Shown: positions 50,185 to 62,819 of the stretch, piece after piece
Position numbering within the stretch: position 1 is the stretch's first letter
How the letters are laid out: each line of letters begins with the position of its first letter
Origin: Auanema rhodensis
Lineage: Eukaryota > Nematoda > Chromadorea > Rhabditida > Rhabditidae
Length of the DNA: 64,000 nucleotides
Assembly: GCA_964057225.1 (NCBI GenBank)
Contig: OZ059894.1
Coordinates: 1,116,001-1,180,000, forward strand
Direction of reading: 5' to 3'
Position numbers and translations under genes: made by a program
Notes under the pieces: generated by a model
The model's input: the letters and a program-made list of their open reading frames with translations, nothing else
What the model was told of the DNA's origin: nothing
Database searches by the model: none

Positions 50185-53100
50185 CGACGCAGCTTAAAAA
50201 TCCGCATCGAATGCACTATACTACATTGAAAAACGCTTGATACAAAAATTAGTTATGATCGTTTGAAAAATGATGCATTAGTGTATGTTGAGTTTCCATG
50301 TACACTCAACATTGCTTCCAAAAACATTTTGACAAAAATTTTTTCAAAAAATTTCAAAATAATTTAGCAAAAAGTAGATGTTTTTAGATTCCTTTTTTCA
50401 AGGCAAAGACGATGGACAATGTTTTTCAACGAAAAAATTAATTTTTCAGGGTGAAAATCGAGGATATAAGTGTGAACTTATATCAGTTGATATCTCGGTG
50501 CATTTTTAAGCTAGCGCAAATCTGATAACACGGATCGACGCAGCTTGAAAATCCGCATCGAATGCACTATACTACATTGAGAAACGCTTAATACAAAAAT
50601 TAGTTATGATCGTTTGAAAAATGATGCATTAGTGTATGTTGAGTTTCCATGTACACTCAACATTGCTTCCAAAAACATTTTGACAAAAATTTTTTCGAAA
50701 AATTTCAAAATAATTTAGCAAACAGTAGATGTTTTTAGATTCCTTTTTTCAAGGCAAAGACGATGGACAATGTTTTTCAACGAAAAAATTAATTCTTCAG
50801 GGTGAAAATCGAGGATATAAGTGTGAACTTATATCAGTTGATATCTCGGTGCATTTTTAAGCTAGCGCAAATCTGATAACACAGATCGACGCAGCTTAAA
50901 AATCCGCATCGAATGCACTATACTACATTGAGAAACGCTTTATACAAAAATTAGTTATGATCGTTTGAAAAATGATGCATTAGTGTATGTTGAGTTTCCA
51001 TGTACACTCAACATTGCTTCCAAAAACATTTTGACAAAAATTTTTTCGAAAAATTTCAAAATAATTTAGCAAAAAGTAGATGTTTTTAGATTCCTTTTTT
51101 CAAGGCAAAGACGATGGACAATGTTTTTCAACGAAAAAATTAATTCTTCAGGGTGAAAATCGAGGATATAAGTGTGAACTTATATCAGTTGATATCTCGG
51201 TGCATTTTTAAGCTAGCGCAAATCTGATAACACAGATCGACGCAGCTTAAAAATCCGCATCGAATGCACTATACTACATTGAGAAACGCTCTATACAAAA
51301 ACTAGTTATGATCGTTTGAAAAATGATGCATTAGTGTATGTTGAGTTTCCATGTACACTCAACATTGCTTCCAAAAACATTTTGACAAAAATTTTTTCAA
51401 AAAATTTCAAAATAATTTAGCAAAAAGTAGATGTTTTTAGATTCCTTTTTTCAAGGCAAAGACGATGGACAATGTTATTCATCGAAAAAATTAATTCTTC
51501 AGGGTGAAAATCGAGGATATAAGTGTGAACTTATATCAGTTGATATCTCGGTGCATTTTTAAGCTAGCGCAAATCTGATACCACAGATCGACGCAGCTTA
51601 AAAATCCGCATCGAATGCACTATACTACATTGAGAAACGCTCTATACAAAAATTAGTTATGATCGTTTGAAAAATGATGCATTAGTGTATGTTGAGTTTC
51701 CATGTACACTCAACATTGCTTCCAAAAACATTTTGACAAAAATTTTTTCAAAAAATTTCAAAATAATTTAGCAAAAAGTAGATGTTTTTAGATTTCTTTT
51801 TTCAAGGCAAACACGATGGACAATGTTTTTCAACGAAAAAATTAATTCTTCAGGGTGAAAATCGAGGATATAAGTGTGAAATTATATCAGTTGATATCTC
51901 GGTGCATTTTTAAGCTAGCGCAAATCTGATACCACAGATCGACGCAGCTTAAAAATTCGCATCGAATGCACTATACTACATTGAGAAACGCTTAATACAA
52001 AAATTAGTTATGATCGTTTGAAAAATGATGCATTAGTGTATGTTGAGTTTCCATGTACACTCAACATTGCTTCCAAAAACATTTTGACAAAAATTTTTTC
52101 AAAAAATTTCAAAATAATTTAGCAAAAAGTAGATGTTTTTAGATTTCTTTTTTCAAGGCAAACACGATGGACAATGTTTTTCAACGAAAAAATTAATTCT
52201 TCAGGGTGAAAATCGAGGATATAAGTGTGAAATTATATCAGTTGATATCTCGGTGCATTTTTAAGCTAGCGCAAATCTGATAACAAAGATCGACGCAGCT
52301 TAAAAATCCGCATTGAATGCACTATACTACATTGAGAAACGCTCAATACAAAAATTAGTTATGATCGTTTGAAAAATGATGCATTAGTGTATGTTGAGTT
52401 TCCATGTACACTCAACATTGCTTCCAAAAACATTTTGACAAAAATTTTTTCAAAAAATTTCAAAATAATTTAGCAAAAAGTAGATGTTTTTAGATTCCTT
52501 TTTTCAAGGCAAAGACGATGGACAATGTTATTCATCGAAAAAATTAATTCTTCAGGGTGAAAATCGAGGATATAAGTGTGAACTTATATCAGTTGATATC
52601 TCGGTGCATTTTTAAGCTAGCGCAAATCTGATACCACAGATCGACGCAGCTTAAAAATTCGCATCGAATGCACTATACTACATTGAGAAACGCTTAATAC
52701 AAAAACTAGTTATGATCGTTTGAAAAATGATGCATTAGTGTATGTTGAGTTTCCATGTACACTCAACATTGCTTCCAAAAACATTTTGACAAAAATTTTT
52801 TCAAAAAATTTCAAAATAATTTAGCAAAAAGTAGATGTTTTTAGATTTCTTTTTCCAAGGCAAACACGATGGACAATGTTTTTCAACGAAAAAATTAATT
52901 CTTCAGGGTGAAAATCGAGGATATAAGTGTGAAATTATATCAGTTGATATCTCGGTGCATTTTTAAGCTAGCGCAAATCTGATAACAAAGATCGACGCAG
53001 CTTAAAAATCCGCATTGAATGCACTATACTACATTGAGAAACGCTCAATACAAAAATTAGTTATGATCGTTTGAAAAATGATGCATTAGTGTATGTTGAG

Positions 53101-53343
53101 TTTCCATGTACACTCAACATTGCTTCCAAAAACATTTTGACAAAAATTTTTTCAAAAAATTTCAAAATAATTTAGCAAAAAGTAGATGTTTTTAGATTCC
53201 TTTTTTCAAGGCAAAGACGATGGACAATGTTATTCATCGAAAAAATTAATTCTTCAGGGTGAAAATCGAGGATATAAGTGTGAACTTATATCAGTTGATA
53301 TCTCGGTGCATTTTTAAGCTAGCGCAAATCTGATACCACAGAT
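50185..53343. repeat. Nine-unit variant of the a-b-c-e-g-h-g2-h HOR
   Basis: Units at 50185 (f-like left half with G55 and A46, a-like right half with T260), 50536 (b), 50887 (c), 51238 (e), 51589 (hybrid), 51940 (g), 52291 (h), 52642 (g2) and 52993 (h). It is the preceding eight-unit order with one extra unit. The hybrid at 51589 has C54 T55 on the left, T207/C224/A293 in the middle and a C344 end. It is the only unit I found where A293 is not followed by A347. Confidence 0.8.
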
Positions 53344-56300
53344 CGACGCAGCTTAAAAATCCGCATCGAATGCACTATACTACATTGAGAAACGCTTGAT
53401 ACAAAAATTAGTTATGATCGTTTGAAAAATGATGCATTAGTGTATGTTGAGTTTCCATGTACACTCAACATTGCTTCCAAAAACATTTTGACAAAAATTT
53501 TTTCAAAAAATTTCAAAATAATTTAGCAAAAAGTAGATGTTTTTAGATTTCTTTTTTCAAGGCAAACACGATGGACAATGTTTTTCAACGAAAAAATTAA
53601 TTCTTCAGGGTGAAAATCGAGGATATAAGTGTGAACTTATATCAGTTGATATCTCGGTGCATTTTTAAGCTAGCGCAAATCTGATACCACAGATCGACGC
53701 AGCTTAAAAGTTCGCATCGAATGCACTATACTACATTGAGAAACGCTTAATACAAAAATTAGTTATGATCGTTTGAAAAATGATGCATTAGTGTATGTTG
53801 AGTTTCCATGTACACTCAACATTGCTTCCAAAAACATTTTGACAAAAATTTTTTCAAAAAATTTCAAAATAATTTAGCAAAAAGTAGATGTTTTTAGATT
53901 TCTTTTTTCAAGGCAAACACGATGGACAATGTTTTTCAACGAAAAAATTAATTCTTCAGGGTGAAAATCGAGGATATAAGTGTGAAATTATATCAGTTGA
54001 TATCTCGGTGCATTTTTAAGCTAGCGCAAATCTGATAACAAAGATCGACGCAGCTTAAAAATCCGCATTGAATGCACTATACTACATTGAGAAACGCTCA
54101 ATACAAAAATTAGTTATGATCGTTTGAAAAATGATGCATTAGTGTATGTTGAGTTTCCATGTACACTCAACATTGCTTCCAAAAACATTTTGACAAAAAT
54201 TTTTTCAAAAAATTTCAAAATAATTTAGCAAAAAGTAGATGTTTTTAGATTCCTTTTTTCAAGGCAAAGACGATGGACAATGTTATTCATCGAAAAAATT
54301 AATTCTTCAGGGTGAAAATCGAGGATATAAGTGTGAACTTATATCAGTTGATATCTCGGTGCATTTTTAAGCTAGCGCAAATCTGATACCACAGATCGAC
54401 GCAGCTTAAAAATTCGCATCGAATGCACTATACTACATTGAGAAACGCTTAATACAAAAATTAGTTATGATCGTTTGAAAAATGATGCATTAGTGTATGT
54501 TGAGTTTCCATGTACACTCAACATTGCTTCCAAAAACATTTTGACAAAAATTTTTTGAAAAAATTTCAAAATAATTTAGCAAAAAGTAGATGTTTTTAGA
54601 TTTCTTTTTTCAAGGCAAACACGATGGACAATGTTTTTCAACGAAAAAATTAATTCTTCAGGGTGAAAATCGAGGATATAAGTGTGAAATTATATCAGTT
54701 GATATCTCGGTGCATTTTTAAGCTAGCGCAAATCTGATAACAAAGATCGACGCAGCTTAAAAATCCGCATTGAATGCACTATACTACATTGAGAAACGCT
54801 CAATACAAAAATTAGTTATGATCGTTTGAAAAATGATGCATTAGTGTATGTTGAGTTTCCATGTACACTCAACATTGCTTCCAAAAACATTTTGACAAAA
54901 ATTTTTTCAAAAAATTTCAAAATAATTTAGCAAAAAGTAGATGTTTTTAGATTCCTTTTTTCAAGGCAAAGACGATGGACAATGTTATTCATCGAAAAAA
55001 TTAATTCTTCAGGGTGAAAATCGAGGATATAAGTGTGAACTTATATCAGTTGATATCTCGGTGCATTTTTAAGCTAGCGCAAATCTGATACCACAGATCG
55101 ACGCAGCTTAAAAATCCGCATCGAATGCACTATACTACATTGAGAAACGCTTGATACAAAAATTAGTTATGATCGTTTGAAAAATGATGCATTAGTGTAT
55201 GTTGAGTTTCCATGTACACTCAACATTGCTTCCAAAAACATTTTGACAAAAATTTTTTCAAAAAATTTCAAAATAATTTAGCAAAAAGTAGATGTTTTTA
55301 GATTTCTTTTTTCAAGGCAAACACGATGGACAATGTTTTTCAACGAAAAAATTAATTCTTCAGGGTGAAAATCGAGGATATAAGTGTGAACTTATATCAG
55401 TTGATATCTCGGTGCATTTTTAAGCTAGCGCAAATCTGATACCACAGATCGACGCAGCTTAAAAGTTCGCATCGAATGCACTATACTACATTGAGAAACG
55501 CTTAATACAAAAATTAGTTATGATCGTTTGAAAAATGATGCATTAGTGTATGTTGAGTTTCCATGTACACTCAACATTGCTTCCAAAAACATTTTGACAA
55601 AAATTTTTTCAAAAAATTTCAAAATAATTTAGCAAAAAGTAGATGTTTTTAGATTTCTTTTTTCAAGGCAAACACGATGGACAATGTTTTTCAACGAAAA
55701 AATTAATTCTTCAGGGTGAAAATCGAGGATATAAGTGTGAAATTATATCAGTTGATATCTCGGTGCATTTTTATGCTAGCGCAAATCTGATAACAAAGAT
55801 CGACGCAGCTTAAAAATCCGCATTGAATGCACTATACTACATTGAGAAACGCTCAATACAAAAATTAGTTATGATCGTTTGAAAAATGATGCATTAGTGT
55901 ATGTTGAGTTTCCATGTACACTCAACATTGCTTCCAAAAACATTTTGACAAAAATTTTTTCAAAAAATTTCAAAATAATTTAGCAAAAAGTAGATGTTTT
56001 TATATTCCTTTTTTCAAGGCAAAGACGATGGACAATGTTATTCATCGAAAAAATTAATTCTTCAGGGTGAAAATCGAGGATATAAGTGTGAACTTATATC
56101 AGTTGATATCTCGGTGCATTTTTAAGCTAGCGCAAATCTGATACCACAGATCGACGCAGCTTAAAAATTCGCATCGAATGCACTATACTACATTGAGAAA
56201 CGCTTAATACAAAAATTAGTTATGATCGTTTGAAAAATGATGCATTAGTGTATGTTGAGTTTCCATGTACACTCAACATTGCTTCCAAAAACATTTTGAC

Positions 56301-57555
56301 AAAAATTTTTTGAAAAAATTTCAAAATAATTTAGCAAAAAGTAGATGTTTTTAGATTTCTTTTTTCAAGGCAAACACGATGGACAATGTTTTTCAACGAA
56401 AAAATTAATTCTTCAGGGTGAAAATCGAGGATATAAGTGTGAAATTATATCAGTTGATATCTCGGTGCATTTTTAAGCTAGCGCAAATCTGATAACAAAG
56501 ATCGACGCAGCTTAAAAATCCGCATTGAATGCACTATACTACATTGAGAAACGCTCAATACAAAAATTAGTTATGATCGTTTGAAAAATGATGCATTAGT
56601 GTATGTTGAGTTTCCATGTACACTCAACATTGCTTCCAAAAACATTTTGACAAAAATTTTTTCAAAAAATTTCAAAATAATTTAGCAAAAAGTAGATGTT
56701 TTTAGATTCCTTTTTTCAAGGCAAAGACGATGGACAATGTTATTCATCGAAAAAATTAATTCTTCAGGGTGAAAATCGAGGATATAAGTGTGAACTTATA
56801 TCAGTTGATATCTCGGTGCATTTTTAAGCTAGCGCAAATCTGATACCACAGATCGACGCAGCTTAAAAATCCGCATCGAATGCACTATACTACATTGAGA
56901 AACGCTTAATACAAAAATTAGTTATGATCGTTTGAAAAATGATGCATTAGTGTATGTTGAGTTTCCATGTACACTCAACATTGCTTCCAAAAACATTTTG
57001 ACAAAAATTTTTTGAAAAAATTTCAAAATAATTTAGCAAAAAGTAGATGTTTTTAGATTTTTTTTTTCAAGGCAAACACGATGGACAATGTTTTTCAACG
57101 AAAAAATTAATTCTTCAGGGTGAAAATCGAGGATATAAGTGTGAACTTATATCAGTTGATATCTCGGTGCATTTTTAAGCTAGCGCAAATCTGATAACAA
57201 AGATCGACGCAGCTTAAAAATCCGCATTGAATGCACTATACTACATTGAGAAACGCTCAATACAAAAATTAGTTATGATCGTTTGAAAAATGATGCATTA
57301 GTGTATGTTGAGTTTCCATGTACACTCAACATTGCTTCCAAAAACATTTTGACAAAAATTTTTTCAAAAAATTTCAAAATAATTTAGCAAAAAGTAGATG
57401 TTTTTAGATTCCTTTTTTCAAGGCAAAGACGATGGACAATGTTATTCATCGAAAAAATTAATTCTTCAGGGTGAAAATCGAGGATATAAGTGTGAACTTA
57501 TATCAGTTGATATCTCGGTGCATTTTTAAGCTAGCGCAAATCTGATACCACAGAT
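53344..57555. repeat. Five-unit f-g-h-g-h repeats and g/h alternation
   Basis: Units at 53344 (f), 53695 (g, G16), 54046 (h), 54397 (g, G161: TTTTTTGAAAA) and 54748 (h) repeat at 55099, 55450, 55801, 56152 and 56503, offset 1755 bp. Two further units follow at 56854 and 57205: a g-like unit with C293 restored and a T-run lacking its C's, then h. Private changes in the second copy include TTTATGCTAGC at 55450+ and TATATTCC at 55801+. Confidence 0.85.
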
Positions 57556-60500
57556 CGACGCAGCTTAAAAATCCGCATCGAATGCACTATACTACATTGA
57601 GAAACGCTTAATACAAAAATTAGTTATGATCGTTTGAAAAATGATGCATTAGTGTATGTTGAGTTTCCATGTACACTCAACATTGCTTCCAAAAACATTT
57701 TGACAAAAATTTTTTCAAAAAATTTCAAAATAATTTAGCAAAAAGTAGATGTTTTTAGATTTCTTTTTTCAAGGCAAACACGATGGACAATGTTTTTCAA
57801 CGAAAAAATTAATTCTTCAGGGTGAAAATCGAGGATATAAGTGTGAACTTATATCAGTTGATATCTCGGTGCATTTTTAAGCTAGCGCAAATCTGATAAC
57901 ACGGATCGACGCAGCTTGAAAATCCGCATCGAATGCACTATACTACATTGAGAAACGCTTTATACAAAAATTAGTTATGATTGTTTGAAAAATGATGCAT
58001 TAGTGTATGTTGAGTTTCCATGTACACTCAACATTGCTTCCAAAAACATTTTGACAAAAATTTTTTCAAAAAATTTCAAAATAATTTAGCAAAAAGTAGA
58101 TGTTTTTAGATTTCTTTTTTCAAGGCAAACACGATGGACAATGTTTTTCAACGAAAAAATTAATTCTTCAGGGTGAAAATCGAGGATATAAGTGTGAACT
58201 TATATCAGTTGATATCTCGGTGCATTTTTAAGCTAGCGCAAATCTGATAACACGGATCGACGCAGCTTGAAAATCCGCATCGAATGCACTATACTACATT
58301 GAGAAACGCTTAATACAAAAATTAGTTATGATCGTTTGAAAAATGATGCATTAGTGTATGTTGAGTTTCCATGTACACTCAACATTGCTTCCAAAAACAT
58401 TTTGACAAAAATTTTTTCGAAAAATTTCAAAATAATTTAGCAAAAAGTAGATGTTTTTAGATTCCTTTTTTCAAGGCAAAGACGATGGACAATGTTTTTC
58501 AACGAAAAAATTAATTCTTCAGGGTGAAAATCGAGGATATAAGTGTGAACTTATATCAGTTGATATCTCGGTGCATTTTTAAGCTAGCGCAAATCTGATA
58601 ACACGGATCGACGCAGCTTGAAAATCCGCATCGAATGCAGTATACTACATTGAGAAACGCTTAATACAAAAATTAGTTATGATCGTTTGAAAAATGATGC
58701 ATTAGTGTATGTTGAGTTTCCATGTACACTCAACATTGCTTCCAAAAACATTTTGACAAAAATTTTTTCGAAAAATTTCAAAATAATTTAGCAAAAAGTA
58801 GATGTTTTTAGATTCCTTTTTTCAAGGCAAAGACGATGGACAATGTTTTTCAACGAAAAAATTAATTCTTCAGGGTGAAAATCGAGGATATAAGTGTGAA
58901 CTTATATCAGTTGATATCTCGGTGCATTTTTAAGCTAGCGCAAATCTGATAACACGGATCGACGCAGCTTGAAAATCCGCATCGAATGCACTATACTACA
59001 TTGAGAAACGCTTAATACAAAAATTAGTTATGATCGTTTGAAAAATGATGCATTAGTGTATGTTGAGTTTCCATGTACACTCAACATTGCTTCCAAAAAC
59101 ATTTTGACAAAAATTTTTTCAAAAAATTTCAAAATAATTTAGCAAAAAGTAGATGTTTTTAGATTCCTTTTTTCAAGGCAAAGACGATGGACAATGTTAT
59201 TCATCGAAAAAATTAATTCTTCAGGGTGAAAATCGAGGATATAAGTGTGAACTTATATCAGTTGATATCTCGGTGCATTTTTAAGCTAGCGCAAATCTGA
59301 TACCACAGATCGACGCAGCTTAAAAATTCGCATCGAATGCACTATACTACATTGAGAAACGCTTAATACAAAAATTAGTTATGATCGTTTGAAAAATGAT
59401 GCATTAGTGTATGTTGAGTTTCCATGTACACTCAACATTGCTTCCAAAAACATTTTGACAAAAATTTTTTGAAAAAATTTCAAAATAATTTAGCAAAAAG
59501 TAGATGTTTTTAGATTTCTTTTTTCAAGGCAAACACGATGGACAATGTTTTTCAACGAAAAAATTAATTCTTCAGGGTGAAAATCGAGGATATAAGTGTG
59601 AAATTATATCAGTTGATATCTCGGTGCATTTTTAAGCTAGCGCAAATCTGATAACAAAGATCGACGCAGCTTAAAAATCCGCATTGAATGCACTATACTA
59701 CATTGAGAAACGCTCAATACAAAAATTAGTTATGATCGTTTGAAAAATGATGCATTAGTGTATGTTGAGTTTCCATGTACACTCAACATTGCTTCCAAAA
59801 ACATTTTGACAAAAATTTTTTCAAAAAATTTCAAAATAATTTAGCAAAAAGTAGATGTTTTTAGATTCCTTTTTTCAAGGCAAAGACGATGGACAATGTT
59901 ATTCATCGAAAAAATTAATTCTTCAGGGTGAAAATCGAGGATATAAGTGTGAACTTATATCAGTTGATATCTCGGTGCATTTTTAAGCTAGCGCAAATCT
60001 GATACCACAGATCGACGCAGCTTAAAAATCCGCATCGAATGCACTATACTACATTGAGAAACGCTTAATACAAAAATTAGTTATGATCGTTTGAAAAATG
60101 ATGCATTAGTGTATGTTGAGTTTCCATGTACACTCAACATTGCTTCCAAAAACATTTTGACAAAAATTTTTTCAAAAAATTTCAAAATAATTTAGCAAAA
60201 AGTAGATGTTTTTAGATTTCTTTTTTCAAGGCAAACACGATGGACAATGTTTTTCAACGAAAAAATTAATTCTTCAGGGTGAAAATCGAGGATATAAGTG
60301 TGAACTTATATCAGTTGATATCTCGGTGCATTTTTAAGCTAGCGCAAATCTGATAACACGGATCGACGCAGCTTGAAAATCCGCATCGAATGCACTATAC
60401 TACATTGAGAAACGCTTAATACAAAAATTAGTTATGATCGTTTGAAAAATGATGCATTAGTGTATGTTGAGTTTCCATGTACACTCAACATTGCTTCCAA

Positions 60501-62469
60501 AAACATTTTGACAAAAATTTTTTCGAAAAATTTCAAAATAATTTAGCAAAAAGTAGATGTTTTTAGATTCCTTTTTTCAAGGCAAAGACGATGGACAATG
60601 TTTTTCAACGAAAAAATTAATTCTTCAGGGTGAAAATCGAGGATATAAGTGTGAACTTATATCAGTTGATATCTCGGTGCATTTTTAAGCTAGCGCAAAT
60701 CTGATAACACGGATCGACGCAGCTTGAAAATCCGCATCGAATGCAGTATACTACATTGAGAAACGCTTAATACAAAAATTAGTTATGATCGTTTGAAAAA
60801 TGATGCATTAGTGTATGTTGAGTTTCCATGTACACTCAACATTGCTTCCAAAAACATTTTGACAAAAATTTTTTCAAAAAATTTCAAAATAATTTAGCAA
60901 AAAGTAGATGTTTTTAGATTCCTTTTTTCAAGGCAAAGACGATGGACAATGTTATTCATCGAAAAAATTAATTCTTCAGGGTGAAAATCGAGGATATAAG
61001 TGTGAACTTATATCAGTTGATATCTCGGTGCATTTTTAAGCTAGCGCAAATCTGATACCACAGATCGACGCAGCTTAAAAATTCGCATCGAATGCACTAT
61101 ACTACATTGAGAAACGCTTAATACAAAAATTAGTTATGATCGTTTGAAAAATGATGCATTAGTGTATGTTGAGTTTCCATGTACACTCAACATTGCTTCC
61201 AAAAACATTTTGACAAAAATTTTTTGAAAAAATTTCAAAATAATTTAGCAAAAAGTAGATGTTTTTAGATTTCTTTTTCCAAGGCAAACACGATGGACAA
61301 TGTTTTTCAACGAAAAAATTAATTCTTCAGGGTGAAAATCGAGGATATAAGTGTGAAATTATATCAGTTGATATCTCGGTGCATTTTTAAGCTAGCGCAA
61401 ATCTGATAACAAAGATCGACGCAGCTTAAAAATCCGCATTGAATGCACTATACTACATTGAGAAACGCTCAATACAAAAATTAGTTATGATCGTTTGAAA
61501 AATGATGCATTAGTGTATGTTGAGTTTCCATGTACACTCAACATTGCTTCCAAAAACATTTTGACAAAAATTTTTTCAAAAAATTTCAAAATAATTTAGC
61601 AAAAAGTAGATGTTTTTAGATTCCTTTTTTCAAGGCAAAGACGATGGACAATGTTATTCATCGAAAAAATTAATTCTTCAGGGTGAAAATCGAGGATATA
61701 AGTGTGAACTTATATCAGTTGATATCTCGGTGCATTTTTAAGCTAGCGCAAATCTGATACCACAGATCGACGCAGCTTAAAAATCCGCATCGAATGCACT
61801 ATACTACATTGAGAAACGCTTAATACAAAAATTAGTTATGATCGTTTGAAAAATGATGCATTAGTGTATGTTGAGTTTCCATGTACACTCAACATTGCTT
61901 CCAAAAACATTTTGACAAAAATTTTTTCAAAAAATTTCAAAATAATTTAGCAAAAAGTAGATGTTTTTAGATTTCTTTTTTCAAGGCAAACACGATGGAC
62001 AATGTTTTTCAACGAAAAAATTAATTCTTCAGGGTGAAAATCGAGGATATAAGTGTGAACTTATATCAGTTGATATCTCGGTGCATTTTTAAGCTAGCGC
62101 AAATCTGATAACACGGATCGACGCAGCTTGAAAATCCGCATCGAATGCACTATACTACATTGAGAAACGCTTAATACAAAAATTAGTTATGATCGTTTGA
62201 AAAATGATGCATTAGTGTATGTTGAGTTTCCATGTACACTCAACATTGCTTCCAAAAACATTTTGACAAAAATTTTTTCGAAAAATTTCAAAATAATTTA
62301 GCAAAAAGTAGATGTTTTTAGATTCCTTTTTTCAAGGCAAAGACGATGGACAATGTTTTTCAACGAAAAAATTAATTCTTCAGGGTGAAAATCGAGGATA
62401 TAAGTGTGAACTTATATCAGTTGATATCTCGGTGCATTTTTAAGCTAGCGCAAATCTGATAACACGGAT
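57556..62469. repeat. Five-unit repeats with G12 units
   Basis: The unit at 57556 (T207, C224, C293, ACACGGAT end) starts a run: 57907, 58258, 58609 (G12 units, the last with G32: GCAGTATAC), 58960, 59311 (g, G161) and 59662 (h). A tighter five-unit form follows at 60013, 60364, 60715 (G32), 61066 (g) and 61417 (h). It restarts at 61768, 62119 and 62470 (G32), an offset of 1755 bp. The unit at 57907 contains a rare change in the left conserved block (ATTGTTTG, position 76). Confidence 0.8.
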
Positions 62470-62819
62470 CGACGCAGCTTGAAAATCCGCATCGAATGCA
62501 GTATACTACATTGAGAAACGCTTAATACAAAAATTAGTTATGATCGTTTGAAAAATGATGCATTAGTGTATGTTGAGTTTCCATGTACACTCAACATTGC
62601 TTCCAAAAACATTTTGACAAAAATTTTTTCGAAAAATTTCAAAATAATTTAGCAAAAAGTAGATGTTTTTAGATTCCTTTTTTCAAGGAAAGACGATGGA
62701 CAATGTTTTTCAACGAAAAAATTAATTCTTCAGGGTGAAAATCGAGGATATAAGTGTGAACTTATATCAGTTGATATCTCGGTGCATTTTATAGCTAGCG
62801 CAAATCTGATAACACGGAT
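62470..62819. repeat. 350-bp unit with an independent deletion
   Basis: The tenth 350-bp unit. The lost base is not in the A-run at 60-64 but in the GGCAAAGACG segment near 219-221, giving CAAGGAAAGACG. It also has TTTTATAGC in place of TTTTTAAGC near 318-326. Both are private, placing it in the less homogenised right end. Confidence 0.85.
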
